From Steroidobacter agaridevorans (GTDB taxonomy: Bacteria; Pseudomonadota; Gammaproteobacteria; Steroidobacterales; Steroidobacteraceae), in assembly GCF_009932555.1 (NCBI RefSeq), contig NZ_BLJO01000008.1, forward strand, positions 265,758 through 329,757: a stretch of 64,000 bases of DNA, read 5' to 3'. Under the pieces are notes generated by a model. That model saw only the letters and a list, made by a program, of their open reading frames with translations. It was not told the DNA's origin and ran no database searches. Both the position numbers and the translations under genes were made by a program. Of the stretch, positions 7,419-16,325 are shown in pieces (the stretch's first letter is position 1; each line of letters begins with the position of its first letter).

Positions 7419-9494
7419 ATGCGGCCATTCCGTTGCGCGGTACAGCTTGTCTTGCAGGGCGCGATTCTCGCGGTCCTTGCTCATTCGACTTTGGCCGGCG
7501 CCGCCGACGTCGATACCGCCCGCCTGCTCGCCGCTCCTGGCAACAACGCTGACTGGCTCACGCATGGCCGCACTTACGACGAACAGCGCTTCAGTCCGCT
7601 GGCGAAAATTCATCAGGGCAACGTCAACGAGCTGAAGCTCGCCTGGTTCTACGAGTTCGACACGACGCGCGGCCAGGAAGCGACGCCGCTGGTGATCGAC
7701 GGCGTCATGTATGTCACATCGTCGTGGAGCAAAGTATTTGCGCTCGATGCGCGCACCGGTCGCGAGCTGTGGCGCTTCGATCCCAAAGTCGACGGCGCCA
7801 AGGCCATCGATGCCTGCTGCGATGTCGTCAACCGCGGTGTCGCTGCCTGGGGCAATCGTCTGTTCGTCGGCACGCTCGACGGACGTTTGATCGCGCTCGA
7901 TCGCGCCACCGGCAAACTCGCCTGGTCCGTGCAGACGACCGATCCGGCCAAGCGTTACACCATCACCGGCGCGCCCCGCGTGATCGCGGGCAAAGTCATC
8001 ATCGGCAATGGCGGCGGCGAGATGGGCGTGCGTGGCTACGTCTCAGCCTACGATGCGAACGACGGCAAGATGGCATGGCGTTTCTATACCGTGCCCGGCA
8101 ATCCCAAAGACGGATTCGAGAGCCCCGCGCTCGAGCGCGCTGCGAAGACCTGGCACGGCGAATGGTGGAAGTACGGTGGCGGCGGCACCGTGTGGGATTC
8201 GATGGCGTACGATCCGCAGCTCGATCTTCTTTATATCGGTGTCGGCAACGGCAGCCCCTGGAATCATCAGATCCGCTCCAAGGGCGAAGGCGACAATCTT
8301 TATCTGTCGTCGATCGTGGCGCTGCGCCCGTCGAGCGGCGAGTACGTGTGGCATTTCCAGACGACGCCGGCGGAGTCGTGGGATTTCACCGCGACTCAGC
8401 ACATCATCCTTGCCGACCTCACGATCGATGGCAAAGCCCGCAAGGTGCTGATGCAGGCGCCCAAGAACGGGTTCTTTTACGTGATCGACCGCGCCACGGG
8501 TGAGTTCATCCACGCCAAGAACTACGTGCACGTGACGTGGACGACCGGCCTCGATCCGAAGACCGGCCGGCCCGGCATGGTGCCCGAGGCGCGTTATCTG
8601 CGAGAGCCGGCGATGGTGTCGCCCGGGCCGCTCGGTGCGCACAACTGGTATCCGATGTCGTTCAGTCCGCAGACGCAGCTGGCGTATATCCCGGCCTTGG
8701 AAGCGTCGAGCTATTACAAACACGACGACGGTTTTCAGTTCCGCGATCGCACTTGGAATACGGGCATTCAGATCTCGCGCGATCCCGCGAATGCGAAGAC
8801 GGTTGCCGATGCGGCTAAAGGCAAGGGCGGAGCGATGCTGCTCGCGTGGGACCCCGTGGCTCAGCGTGAAGTATGGCGTGTGAATTATCAGCGCGCCGGC
8901 AACGGTGGCTTGCTCACGACCGGTGGCAAGCTGGTGTTTCAGGGTTCGGTCGACGGCATGTTCAACGCGTACGCTGCGGATACGGGCGCGCGTTTGTGGT
9001 CGCAGGATGTGCAGAACGCGATCCTCGGCGGACCGGTGACGTTCGAATTGGATGGCGAACAATATGTGACTGCGCTGGCGGGCATCGGCGGTGTGGCGGT
9101 GGCTGGCGTGCTCGGCGCGTCGCAGCCCCGCAGTAAGTATGGACGTGTCGTGACGTTCAAGATTGGTGGCAAGGCGGAGCTGCCGGCGCTGATCTCCAAC
9201 ACCACGCGCAAGCCACCGGATGTGCGTCGAGCGAACGCAGAGGGCAATATCGCGTCGGGGCAGCGCACGTACGATAACGTGTGCTCCGTCTGCCATGGGA
9301 TGAATGCCAGAAGCGAGACGGCGATTCCGGACCTGCGTTACTCCAATGCCATCGTCTCTCGCGACGCGTTCAAGTCGATCGTGATCGATGGCGAGCGTGC
9401 GAGTAAGGGCATGGTGGGCTTCGGCTCGACGCTGACGCCGGCGCAAGCGGAGGAGATCCGGGCTTACCTGGTGTCGCTGGCGGTCGCGCTTTGA
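7419..9494 (+). CDS. PQQ-dependent alcohol dehydrogenase with C-terminal cytochrome c domain (quinohemoprotein)
   Basis: A 691-residue periplasmic enzyme: Sec signal peptide, eight-bladed PQQ propeller, then a cytochrome c domain with heme motif CSVCH near residue 625. It should oxidise primary or secondary alcohols and pass electrons through heme c to the respiratory chain. Family signs are the vicinal disulfide DACCDVVNRGVA, the WDFTATQ segment, and RKVLMQAPKNGFFYVIDR. The residue two places after the WD aspartate is Thr, not Asp, which points to the calcium type rather than the lanthanide type. ATG 7419 follows GGGGGA; an in-frame TTG at 7407 overlaps that ribosome site and was rejected. 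The ribosome site lies in a stable hairpin. Confidence 0.9.
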   Translation: MRPFRCAVQLVLQGAILAVLAHSTLAGAADVDTARLLAAPGNNADWLTHGRTYDEQRFSPLAKIHQGNVNELKLAWFYEFDTTRGQEATPLVIDGVMYVTSSWSKVFALDARTGRELWRFDPKVDGAKAIDACCDVVNRGVAAWGNRLFVGTLDGRLIALDRATGKLAWSVQTTDPAKRYTITGAPRVIAGKVIIGNGGGEMGVRGYVSAYDANDGKMAWRFYTVPGNPKDGFESPALERAAKTWHGEWWKYGGGGTVWDSMAYDPQLDLLYIGVGNGSPWNHQIRSKGEGDNLYLSSIVALRPSSGEYVWHFQTTPAESWDFTATQHIILADLTIDGKARKVLMQAPKNGFFYVIDRATGEFIHAKNYVHVTWTTGLDPKTGRPGMVPEARYLREPAMVSPGPLGAHNWYPMSFSPQTQLAYIPALEASSYYKHDDGFQFRDRTWNTGIQISRDPANAKTVADAAKGKGGAMLLAWDPVAQREVWRVNYQRAGNGGLLTTGGKLVFQGSVDGMFNAYAADTGARLWSQDVQNAILGGPVTFELDGEQYVTALAGIGGVAVAGVLGASQPRSKYGRVVTFKIGGKAELPALISNTTRKPPDVRRANAEGNIASGQRTYDNVCSVCHGMNARSETAIPDLRYSNAIVSRDAFKSIVIDGERASKGMVGFGSTLTPAQAEEIRAYLVSLAVAL

Positions 9495-9601
9495 GCCGGT
9501 GTAACTTTCCGCCGCATTCCGTGTAAACGCCGTAAGTGCCTTGGCGGCAAGGACCCGCCTTGGCACACTGCGTCCCATTCCAACCGTCACGGAACCTCGA
9601 C

Positions 9602-11599
9602 ATGACCCGCTCAATGGCGTTGGCTGCTTTCCTTGCCACCTTCATCTGCTTGCCCGCGCTCGGAGCCGAAACCCGGCACACCATCATCCTCGGCGGCAAC
9701 AAGGCCGGCATGCAGGTAACCAACGTCGCTGCCGACGGTACCCGCGAGGTCTCGTACGAATTCACCGACCGTGGCCGTGGGCCAAAGATCAGCGCTCGGA
9801 TCAAGGTCAACGAAGCCGGGTTGCCTGTAGCTGTGCAGGCTAGCGGCAACGACTATCTCAAGGTGCCGGTGAAGGAGACGTTCACGCTCGAACAGGGCGT
9901 GGCGCGATGGAAGAACGATGCGGAGAGCGGCGAGAAGAAGCTCACCGCGCCGGCGTTCTATGTCAGCCTGCACAGCGTCCCCGAAGAAGGCGCGCTGCTC
10001 GCCAACGCCTTGTTGAAAGCGGACGGGCAAAAGTTGGCGCTGCTGCCGGAAGGGCAGGCGACGCTCCAACGTGGCGATGAGGTGACGCTGAAGTCTGCCT
10101 CTGGCACGCGTCGGGTGACGAGTTACGAAATCTCCGGTCTCGGCTTCGCGCCGGAAACCATCTGGCTGGATCAGAACGGCGCGTTCTTCGCAGCTGTGAG
10201 CAGTTGGTCGTCCTTCATCCTCGAGGGCTGGGAATCGAGCGTCCCGGAACTCATGGAATTGCAGGACAAGCGCTCCAGCGCGCGCACACAGGAGAGCGCG
10301 CGTGCGTTGACGCGGACGCCGAAGGGGCCGCTCGCGATCGTCAATGCCAATCTGTTCGACTCGCAGACCGGTAAATCTATTCCGGGCTCAACTGTGCTGA
10401 TCGAAGGCAACCGCATCAAGGCGGTCGGCCTCGATGGCAAGGTCGCCATTCCCGCTGGCGCCGAGCGGATCGACGCTCGCGGGCGGGCGCTATTGCCGGG
10501 CCTGGCGGACATGCACGTGCATCTCAGTGAGCACGAGGGTGTGCAGCACCTCGCGGCCGGTGTGACGATGGTTCGTGACATGGCCAACGATCCTGATGCG
10601 CTGCTCGGGTTCAAACGTCGCTTCGATGCGGGCGAGGAAGTGGGTCCGCGCATCTTCATGTCCGGCATCATGGAAGGCCCCGGACCGTTTGCCGGCCCGA
10701 CGAAGGTGCTCGTCGACAACGAAGCGAAGGCGCGCGAGGCCGTCGACAACTACGCGAAGCAAGGCTATCAGGGCGTGAAGATCTACAGCTCCGTCAAGCC
10801 GGAGCTGGTGCCCGTCATCGCCAGGCTTGCGCACGAGAAAGGATTGCACGTCGGCGGTCACGTGCCTGCGTACATGACCGCGCGCCAGTTCATCGAAGCG
10901 GGCGCGGAGGAGATCCAGCACATCAATTTCGTTTTCCTGAATTTCTTCTTCGATGAAGTGCAGGACACGCGCACGCCCGCACGCTTCACCACGGTGGCGC
11001 AGCGTGCGTCGAAGTTGGATCTCAACTCGGCCGAAGTACGCTCCTTCGTGCAGTTGATGAAGGACAAGCATGTCGTGCTCGATCCTACCGTCACCGTGTT
11101 CAACACGATGATGACCCGGCAGCCCGGCACCGTCGGCCCGGGTTATGCGCCGATCGCGGGCCGGTTGCCGCCGCAAATCCGTCGCTCGCTGCTCTCGGGC
11201 GGCTTGCCGATTCCGAAAGGCAGCGAGCAGCAGTATCAAGACTCGGCCGATGCGTTGCTACGAATGATCAAGCTGCTCTACGACTCGGGCATCACGCTGG
11301 TGGCCGGCACCGACGACCTGGCGGGTTTTACCTTGCATCGTGAATTGGAGTTGTATGTGCAGGCGGGTATATCGGCGCCCGAAACATTGCGTATCGCGAC
11401 ATTGAATGCCGCGAAAGTACTCGAGCGCGATGCCGACCTGGGCACGATCGCCCCTGGCAAATTTGCGGACATGATCCTGGTCGATGGCGACCCGGCGCGA
11501 CGGATCAGCGATATCAGAAATACCGACCTGGTCGTGAAAGACGGCAAAGTTTACGAAGTCGACGCGCTCTATCGCAGCATCGGCGTGCTGCCGCGCTGA
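9602..11599 (+). CDS. Secreted metal-dependent amidohydrolase
   Basis: A 665-residue protein with a Sec signal peptide from ATG 9602 (upstream GGAA). An N-terminal region of about 230 residues of unknown fold is followed by an amidohydrolase-superfamily TIM barrel. All expected metal ligands are visible: ADMHVHL, the bridging Lys in GVKIYS, His in VGGHVPAY and EIQHINF, and Asp in VAGTDDL. The substrate is unknown; imidazolonepropionase-like and peptidase-like members share this layout. It follows the PQQ dehydrogenase by 108 nt on the same strand. The extra N-terminal domain is unusual relative to the roughly 430-residue family norm. Confidence 0.85.
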   Translation: MTRSMALAAFLATFICLPALGAETRHTIILGGNKAGMQVTNVAADGTREVSYEFTDRGRGPKISARIKVNEAGLPVAVQASGNDYLKVPVKETFTLEQGVARWKNDAESGEKKLTAPAFYVSLHSVPEEGALLANALLKADGQKLALLPEGQATLQRGDEVTLKSASGTRRVTSYEISGLGFAPETIWLDQNGAFFAAVSSWSSFILEGWESSVPELMELQDKRSSARTQESARALTRTPKGPLAIVNANLFDSQTGKSIPGSTVLIEGNRIKAVGLDGKVAIPAGAERIDARGRALLPGLADMHVHLSEHEGVQHLAAGVTMVRDMANDPDALLGFKRRFDAGEEVGPRIFMSGIMEGPGPFAGPTKVLVDNEAKAREAVDNYAKQGYQGVKIYSSVKPELVPVIARLAHEKGLHVGGHVPAYMTARQFIEAGAEEIQHINFVFLNFFFDEVQDTRTPARFTTVAQRASKLDLNSAEVRSFVQLMKDKHVVLDPTVTVFNTMMTRQPGTVGPGYAPIAGRLPPQIRRSLLSGGLPIPKGSEQQYQDSADALLRMIKLLYDSGITLVAGTDDLAGFTLHRELELYVQAGISAPETLRIATLNAAKVLERDADLGTIAPGKFADMILVDGDPARRISDIRNTDLVVKDGKVYEVDALYRSIGVLPR

Positions 11600-11663
11600 A
11601 GGCGGAACCGGCCCGGCGTCAAGTCCGTTTCTTTGCTAACTCACAGGGTACATGGATGTGCCC

Positions 11664-11710
11664 CGCCGCCAGAGGCGGCGAGCGGAGAGGAAAAACCACG
11701 CTTTTTCCTC
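11664..11710. terminator. Two consecutive hairpins downstream of the amidohydrolase
   Basis: CGCCGCC/GGCGGCG (11664-11680, 3-nt loop) is followed by GAGGAAAAA/TTTTTCCTC (11687-11710, 6-nt loop). Both stems are perfect. The second has T runs on either strand. Likely terminator of the amidohydrolase transcript, possibly also a processing signal before the lipoprotein gene. Confidence 0.5.
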
Positions 11711-11785
11711 GCAGCATGACCGTCGTGACAGGAGTCCGATCGGTCATTTTGTATGTGGCCTCTAAGCGAGGGGCGGGAGTTGGCA

Positions 11786-12211
11786 ATGTCGACGTTGAGG
11801 AACAATTTGTTGATGGCCGCGACGATCGGACTGATGGCGCTCGGCGGCTGCGCCACGACCGGCGGCAGCTTGAGCAGCTCGGCAAGTCGATTGGAGCGCA
11901 ATGCGTATGCTCTCCACGACGAGGCGCGGGATGACGATGCGCGTTCGGGATTCCAGCGCGATGCCAGCGAGCTGGCAGAAGAGGCGCGTGAATTTCGTCG
12001 CACCGTCGAGGATCGCAGTTCTTCGAAAGAAGATGTGCGGGAGGCTTTCAGCGACGTGTCGAAGCGCTATCATGCGATGAGAGACGAGGTGGAGCGCTCG
12101 CAGAGCCGGGAAGCGGAACAGGAGTTTCGACCGGTCACCGAGGCGTACCTGGACGTGGAGCGTGAGATGCGCTCACGTGACGATCGAGATCGTTACGCGA
12201 GCGACGACTGA
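11786..12211 (+). CDS. Highly charged helical lipoprotein
   Basis: A 141-residue protein with a lipoprotein signal (lipobox LGGC near residue 21) and a mature part that is almost entirely charged helix rich in Glu, Asp and Arg, probably an extended coiled coil. ATG 11786 follows GGGAG. No family recognised; such proteins often bridge the outer membrane and peptidoglycan, but nothing here proves that. Its 3' end overlaps the best reading of the next gene by up to 50 nt. Confidence 0.65.
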   Translation: MSTLRNNLLMAATIGLMALGGCATTGGSLSSSASRLERNAYALHDEARDDDARSGFQRDASELAEEAREFRRTVEDRSSSKEDVREAFSDVSKRYHAMRDEVERSQSREAEQEFRPVTEAYLDVEREMRSRDDRDRYASDD

Positions 12212-12548
12212 TTCGGAGCAGGATATCCGTAACCGTGTAACTGGTCTGGTCTGTGTAACGGCGCTGGCGGCGCCCGTGGCCGCCAGCGCCGATTCCATGC
12301 GCTGTGGCAAATGGGTCGTCAGCGAGTCCGTGACGGTGGGCGAGTTGCTCAGCAAATGCGGCGAGCCGCAAAGCCGGAACGTCACCAAGGACGACGTTTA
12401 CATGACCACCGTCAACGGCACGCGTGTGAAGACGGAAAGGCAGACGGTGACGGAGCGGTGGATCTATCGGAATTCGTCGCGATCCTTGCCGATGCTCGTC
12501 GTCATCGTGGATGGCAAGATCGTCAGCCTGACGCGCGCTGACAGCTGA
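12162..12548 (+). CDS. DUF2845 domain protein (start uncertain)
   Basis: Up to 128 residues. The C-terminal 85 residues match the DUF2845 pattern: MRCGKWVVSESVTVGELLSKCGEP, a middle polar segment, ERWIYRN and LVVIVDGKIVSL. A hydrophobic stretch before it (GLVCVTALAAPVAASA) looks like a secretion signal, so the protein is probably periplasmic. The start is doubtful: GTG codons at 12162 and 12177 are in frame and overlap the preceding lipoprotein gene, and no ATG lies upstream of the signal. Function of DUF2845 is unknown. The two conserved Cys may form a disulfide. Confidence 0.65.
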   Translation: MRCAHVTIEIVTRATTDSEQDIRNRVTGLVCVTALAAPVAASADSMRCGKWVVSESVTVGELLSKCGEPQSRNVTKDDVYMTTVNGTRVKTERQTVTERWIYRNSSRSLPMLVVIVDGKIVSLTRADS

Positions 12549-12568
12549 TCGTTGTTTTCTGCTGAAGT

Positions 12569-12594
12569 GCGGCCGGGCTGCATTGCCCGGCCGC
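12569..12594. terminator. Bidirectional hairpin between convergent genes
   Basis: A perfect 10-bp stem GCGGCCGGGC/GCCCGGCCGC with a TGCATT loop lies between the DUF2845 gene (plus) and the CC_3452-like gene (minus). There is no strong T run on either side, so it may act as a transcript-end stabiliser as much as a terminator. Confidence 0.5.
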
Positions 12595-12618
12595 GCGAAA
12601 CTCACATCGATCGAACGA

Positions 12619-12954
12619 TCACTCGGTCTTGCCGGCCAGCTTGTTGCAGTTCTGCACGTCGCGCGCGCTCATGTCGCGGCCGCGGCTCGCGTAAGACGTG
12701 AGCTTGCCCAACGTTTCCGCCACTTTGCGGCATTCCTTCATGTACGAGTCCAGGCTGCCGCGACGGTCGCCCTTGCCCTCGCACTTGTCGGCTTCACAGC
12801 GCCACGTCACGCCGGAGATTTCGGTTTCGGTCGCAGCCGACACCGGCGTCGCGAGCGTCGCCTGGGCGAGGTACGAAGGGGCCGCCGCCGAAACCAGGTT
12901 GCTCGTCGCCAGAGTGCAGACCGCAATCGCACTCGCCATCGCCAACATACGCAT
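12619..12954 (-). CDS. Small secreted protein, CC_3452-like
   Basis: A 111-residue protein from ATG 12954, preceded by GAGGAGA at ideal spacing. It has a Sec signal peptide, then a small domain with WRCEADKCEGK, KECRKVAETLGKLTSYASRGRDM and a final NCNKLA. This Cys-pair and ECRKVA pattern resembles the CC_3452 family of secreted proteins of unknown function. The three or four cysteines probably form disulfides in the periplasm. The longer reading from 13092 is unsupported. Confidence 0.6.
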   Translation of the reverse strand: MRMLAMASAIAVCTLATSNLVSAAAPSYLAQATLATPVSAATETEISGVTWRCEADKCEGKGDRRGSLDSYMKECRKVAETLGKLTSYASRGRDMSARDVQNCNKLAGKTE

Positions 12955-13390
12955 CGTCAAATCTCCTCGGTACATAACAGGTACGTTTGAACCGGGCGCA
13001 CTGTATGCAGCGCAGGAAGACGAGCCAATGCATTTTTCAGCACGAGTGAAATGCCTCGCGCTCAGGAATGAGCTGCGCGTTTTGTGATGCACACGCGCGC
13101 GCTAAATGTTTCTTTGCTGTAGGGAAGCGGCCTTTTATGAGCTGTTTTTATCGAACCGCAGGCACATGATGCACGGATTCGCGGCGTTTGTGAAGAATGA
13201 TGAAAGAAAGATTAGCTCTGCAAGCTGGAGTTACAAGCCGTGCGCAAAATTCGGCGATCGGCGACAGCGCGGAGCGTGCGTCAGAGAACCGACGCGATCG
13301 TTACCAGTGCAAAGAAACGTTGGCCAGTGTAACGATATATATCGGCGAGGAGGCGAGCCGGAGATTGCCTCCGGCTCGCCTCGGTGCGGA
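12955..13390. other. Gap without a recognised gene
   Basis: About 435 bases upstream of the CC_3452-like gene and downstream of the redoxin fusion gene. Apart from the 14-bp hairpin at 13350-13382 and the palindrome ATATAT near 13336, I see no coding frame with family resemblance. It presumably carries the promoter of the CC_3452-like gene. Confidence 0.45.
13350..13382 (-). terminator. 14-bp perfect hairpin after the redoxin/copper fusion gene
   Basis: GAGGCGAGCCGGAG (13350-13363) pairs perfectly with CTCCGGCTCGCCTC (13369-13382) around a 5-nt loop, 8 nt beyond the stop codon of the minus-strand gene. No U run follows, so it may be a Rho-independent-like stop of reduced strength or an mRNA 3' end stabiliser. 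Confidence 0.6.
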
Positions 13391-15112
13391 TCAGGTGTTG
13401 GGCATATCGCTGAACAGCTCGGCCTGGTTCGGCTCCGAGCTCTTCGGCTGCTTCTGGTCTTCTTTGACGTTGCGATAGCGGATCACGCCGAACACCATCT
13501 CTTCCCAGGTCTGCTCGCCCCAGGTGACTTCGCGGTTCGGGTCCGGGTTCGCCTTGTTCTGCACCGAGTTGTCGAACACCTGCGTGTAGACGACGCGGGT
13601 GCCGGCCGGGACGGTCAGCGGCTTAGCGAGGTCGTAGGTCGACTGCCAATTGAAGTCATACGTCGGAATGTTGATCAGCGTTTCTTCACGCCCATCCGGA
13701 TAGTGCGCGACGAAGCTCGAGGACTTGCCTCGGAAGTGAGCGTGCGGATGCAGGCTGAAGATGACCGCGTCCTGATCGAACTTACGCTCGGCCTTCTCGA
13801 CGTGATACTTGGTGTTCGGCGGAATCTTCAGCTTGGCGTTGACGAAGATCATGCTGCGGAAGTTGTACTTCGGCGGCTCTTTCATGAAGTACAGGCCCAT
13901 GCGGGTCACGTCCGTGAGCACCTGGCCGTTCGGCGTGTAGTGCACCTGGAAATGCAGCTTCGACTTCGCTGGCAGCAGAATGCCGTTGTCCTTCGGCACC
14001 TGCAGCGGCTGCGCGCCGGGCACGTAGTTGTTCAAGCTGATATTGCCGCGAGTCTCGCCGCCCGCCGACGCGATGATGTGATGGAGCACCGCGCGCTGAC
14101 CCGGCAGGAAGTCGACGGCCCGCACCCAAACGTCATGATCGAGCGGGTTGTCGAGCTTGATGTTCTGATACGGGATCGTGCCCGTTGCTGGTGTCGTGAA
14201 CGGCGGCAGCTCGATCACCAGGTCCGGCTCGCCCAGTTCCCACTTCGGCCAATCCTTCTTTTGCGACAACAGCGGATCGGCGCCTGCGCCGCGCGGCGAG
14301 CCCGCTTCGATCCAGTGGACCAGCGTCTTCGCTTGCGCCGGGCTCAGGCCGCGATCGTTGCTGAACACCCCGTAGTGCGGATCGGCATGCCAGGGCGGCA
14401 TGCGCTGCGTGCGCACGACTTCGCGAATCATCGGCGAGAAGCCGCGGATCATGTCGTAGTTGGTCATCTGCCAGGGGCCGATGCCGCCCTGGCGATGGCA
14501 CACGACGCACTTGTCCATGAGGATCGGCGCGACTTCCTTTTCATAGGAAATGTTGGCGTGCGCGCTGCGCTTGTCGCGCTCGGGCATCTTGATCGCGCAG
14601 CCCTTGGCGGCAGTGGCGGCGGGTGCAGGCTTGCCGGCCATCACCGCATCGATCGCGCCGGCGACGCCACTGGCATCGCCACGGTAGGCGATCTTCCAGC
14701 CTTTCGGATTCAGGACCAGCACTTCGCCGTTGCTGACCAGGTTCAGCGATTCGCCGACCAGCTGCGTGCCGTCGAGCATGATGGGCAGCTTGATACCGGC
14801 CTGAGTGGCTTCTTTGCCGACCGCTTGCAGCGAATCGCTCAGGTTCGAATTGATCGCCAGGAACGTCACGCCCTGCGATTCATATTTGCCTTGCAGGGCC
14901 TGCACGGTCGTGACTGCCTGGCGGGACGCGTCACAGCCGTTGCCCTGCGCGAGCAGCACCACGGCTTTCATGTCGGAAAGATAGTAGAGCTCGTGGGAGA
15001 CGCCCTGATGATCCGTCAGGCGAAAATTGTCCGCGACGCCGGCCGCGGCCAGCACATGCGGACTCAGCAGGAATGACGACAGCAGGATCCCGGCACGATG
15101 AAGGTTGCGCAT
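13391..15112 (-). CDS. Redoxin / heme c / copper type II monooxygenase-like fusion protein
   Basis: A 573-residue exported protein (ATG 15112 after GGAA; Sec signal to about residue 24). Domains in order: a thioredoxin-fold redoxin domain (about 28-165) with a single Cys in NGCDAS; a heme c motif CVVCH at 202-206; then a domain with the copper ligand pattern of ascorbate-dependent monooxygenases: LHHIIAS (344-345), HFQVH (387, 391), HPHAH (455-459) and the late WEEM methionine. This suggests a periplasmic copper oxygenase with its own electron-transfer modules; substrate unknown. The architecture occurs in soil bacteria under the name redoxin domain protein. It lies divergent to the secreted-protein/esterase operon. 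Confidence 0.8.
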   Translation of the reverse strand: MRNLHRAGILLSSFLLSPHVLAAAGVADNFRLTDHQGVSHELYYLSDMKAVVLLAQGNGCDASRQAVTTVQALQGKYESQGVTFLAINSNLSDSLQAVGKEATQAGIKLPIMLDGTQLVGESLNLVSNGEVLVLNPKGWKIAYRGDASGVAGAIDAVMAGKPAPAATAAKGCAIKMPERDKRSAHANISYEKEVAPILMDKCVVCHRQGGIGPWQMTNYDMIRGFSPMIREVVRTQRMPPWHADPHYGVFSNDRGLSPAQAKTLVHWIEAGSPRGAGADPLLSQKKDWPKWELGEPDLVIELPPFTTPATGTIPYQNIKLDNPLDHDVWVRAVDFLPGQRAVLHHIIASAGGETRGNISLNNYVPGAQPLQVPKDNGILLPAKSKLHFQVHYTPNGQVLTDVTRMGLYFMKEPPKYNFRSMIFVNAKLKIPPNTKYHVEKAERKFDQDAVIFSLHPHAHFRGKSSSFVAHYPDGREETLINIPTYDFNWQSTYDLAKPLTVPAGTRVVYTQVFDNSVQNKANPDPNREVTWGEQTWEEMVFGVIRYRNVKEDQKQPKSSEPNQAELFSDMPNT

Positions 15113-15326
15113 GTGAATTCCGTTTAACCGATTGGCCGACAAAGTGAATTGGGCGCAGTTAGTGTGCGTTGGAGCGTGCGCTCTGTCCACGCGCGAGCGG
15201 GGTCAAATCGGCGCGTGCGACGCCTTCTTAATAAATCTTGTGCGTGTCCTGCGACGGGGTCGTGTTGACGTATCGATACAATTCGGCGACAGCTGCGTTC
15301 TACGTCACAAATCGACGAGGTGGGGG

Positions 15327-16325
15327 ATGAACAAGGGATTGCCGATCGGCCTTGCCGTTGCGCTTGCAGTGGCAGCCATGACGGCGCACTCGGCGGACGG
15401 CGCCAACCGCCGCTATCAGGCGCCGCGACTCGCGGACGGCACGCCTGACCTGCAAGGTGTGTGGACCAATCAAACGGCGACACCGATGGAGCGCGCGGTC
15501 GAGCTCGGGACGCGTCGTGCATTCACCGATGCAGAGGCGGCGGCAATCAGCAAAGCAGCGATCGCCGCGGTGGAAGCCGACGCCCAGCCCAGCGATCCGG
15601 ACAAGAAGATCGAAGCGGCCGCGTCGTTGCCGCCGGTCGGCAATTACAACTTGTTCTGGACCGATCGCGGCATGAGCGTGGCGCAGATCGACGGAGAGTA
15701 TCGAACCTCTATGATCATCGAGCCGCTCAACGGCCGTGTGCCGCCGCTCACGGAGGCTGCGCGGAAGCGGATGGACGCGACGAAGATCGGTCGTTCCAAT
15801 GACGGGCCGGAAGGGCGGGCACTCGGCGAGCGATGTTTGCTGTCGTTCGGCTACTCGTCGGGGCCGCCGATGCTGCCGGTCATGTACAACAGCTACTACC
15901 AGATCGTGCAGTCGCCAGGCTACGTGATGATCCTGGTCGAAATGGTTCACGACGCGCGTATCATCCGCATCGATGACGAGCATGTGCCGGGCTCGGTGCG
16001 GAAGTGGATGGGCGATTCGGTGGGGCGCTGGGAGGGCGACACGCTCGTCGTCCAGACGCGCAACTTCCGCCAGGAGCAGAGTTTCCGGGGCTCCTCGGAG
16101 CAGGCGGTGATCACGGAAAGATTTACGCGCGTCGCGGACGACAAGATCGTGTATCGCTTCACGGTCGACGATCCGGCGACGTTCACCGAGCGCATCACCG
16201 GTGAGCTGCCGTTCGTCCCGGCAGACGGGAACATCTACGAGTATGCTTGCCACGAGGGCAACTACGCGTTGCCGGGAATCCTGTCCGGGGCGCGCGAAGA
16301 AGAGAAGGCTGCGGCGGCGAAGTAA
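15327..16325 (+). CDS. Unnamed secreted protein (WMGDSxGRWEGDTLVV family), copy 2
   Basis: A 332-residue exported protein starting at ATG 15327 after GAGGTGGGGG; the in-frame extension to 15132 lacks a ribosome site and would hide the signal peptide. It shares the whole block pattern of the 3072-4088 gene: TPDLQGVWTNQT, GERCLLSFG..GPPMLPVMYNS, EMVHDARIIR, KWMGDSVGRWEGDTLVVQTRNF, and YEYACHEGNYALPGIL. Its stop TAA overlaps the ATG of the esterase (TAATG), so the two are translated as a coupled pair. Role unknown; the coupling suggests a common substrate. Confidence 0.75.
   Translation: MNKGLPIGLAVALAVAAMTAHSADGANRRYQAPRLADGTPDLQGVWTNQTATPMERAVELGTRRAFTDAEAAAISKAAIAAVEADAQPSDPDKKIEAAASLPPVGNYNLFWTDRGMSVAQIDGEYRTSMIIEPLNGRVPPLTEAARKRMDATKIGRSNDGPEGRALGERCLLSFGYSSGPPMLPVMYNSYYQIVQSPGYVMILVEMVHDARIIRIDDEHVPGSVRKWMGDSVGRWEGDTLVVQTRNFRQEQSFRGSSEQAVITERFTRVADDKIVYRFTVDDPATFTERITGELPFVPADGNIYEYACHEGNYALPGILSGAREEEKAAAAK

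Noticed and set aside
8043..9614. 523-codon minus-strand open frame
   Set aside because: Antisense to the PQQ alcohol dehydrogenase, which has complete motifs; composition is typical of a GC shadow frame.
13106..15076. 656-codon plus-strand open frame
   Set aside because: Antisense to the redoxin/heme/copper fusion gene; no motif and a very Arg-rich sequence.
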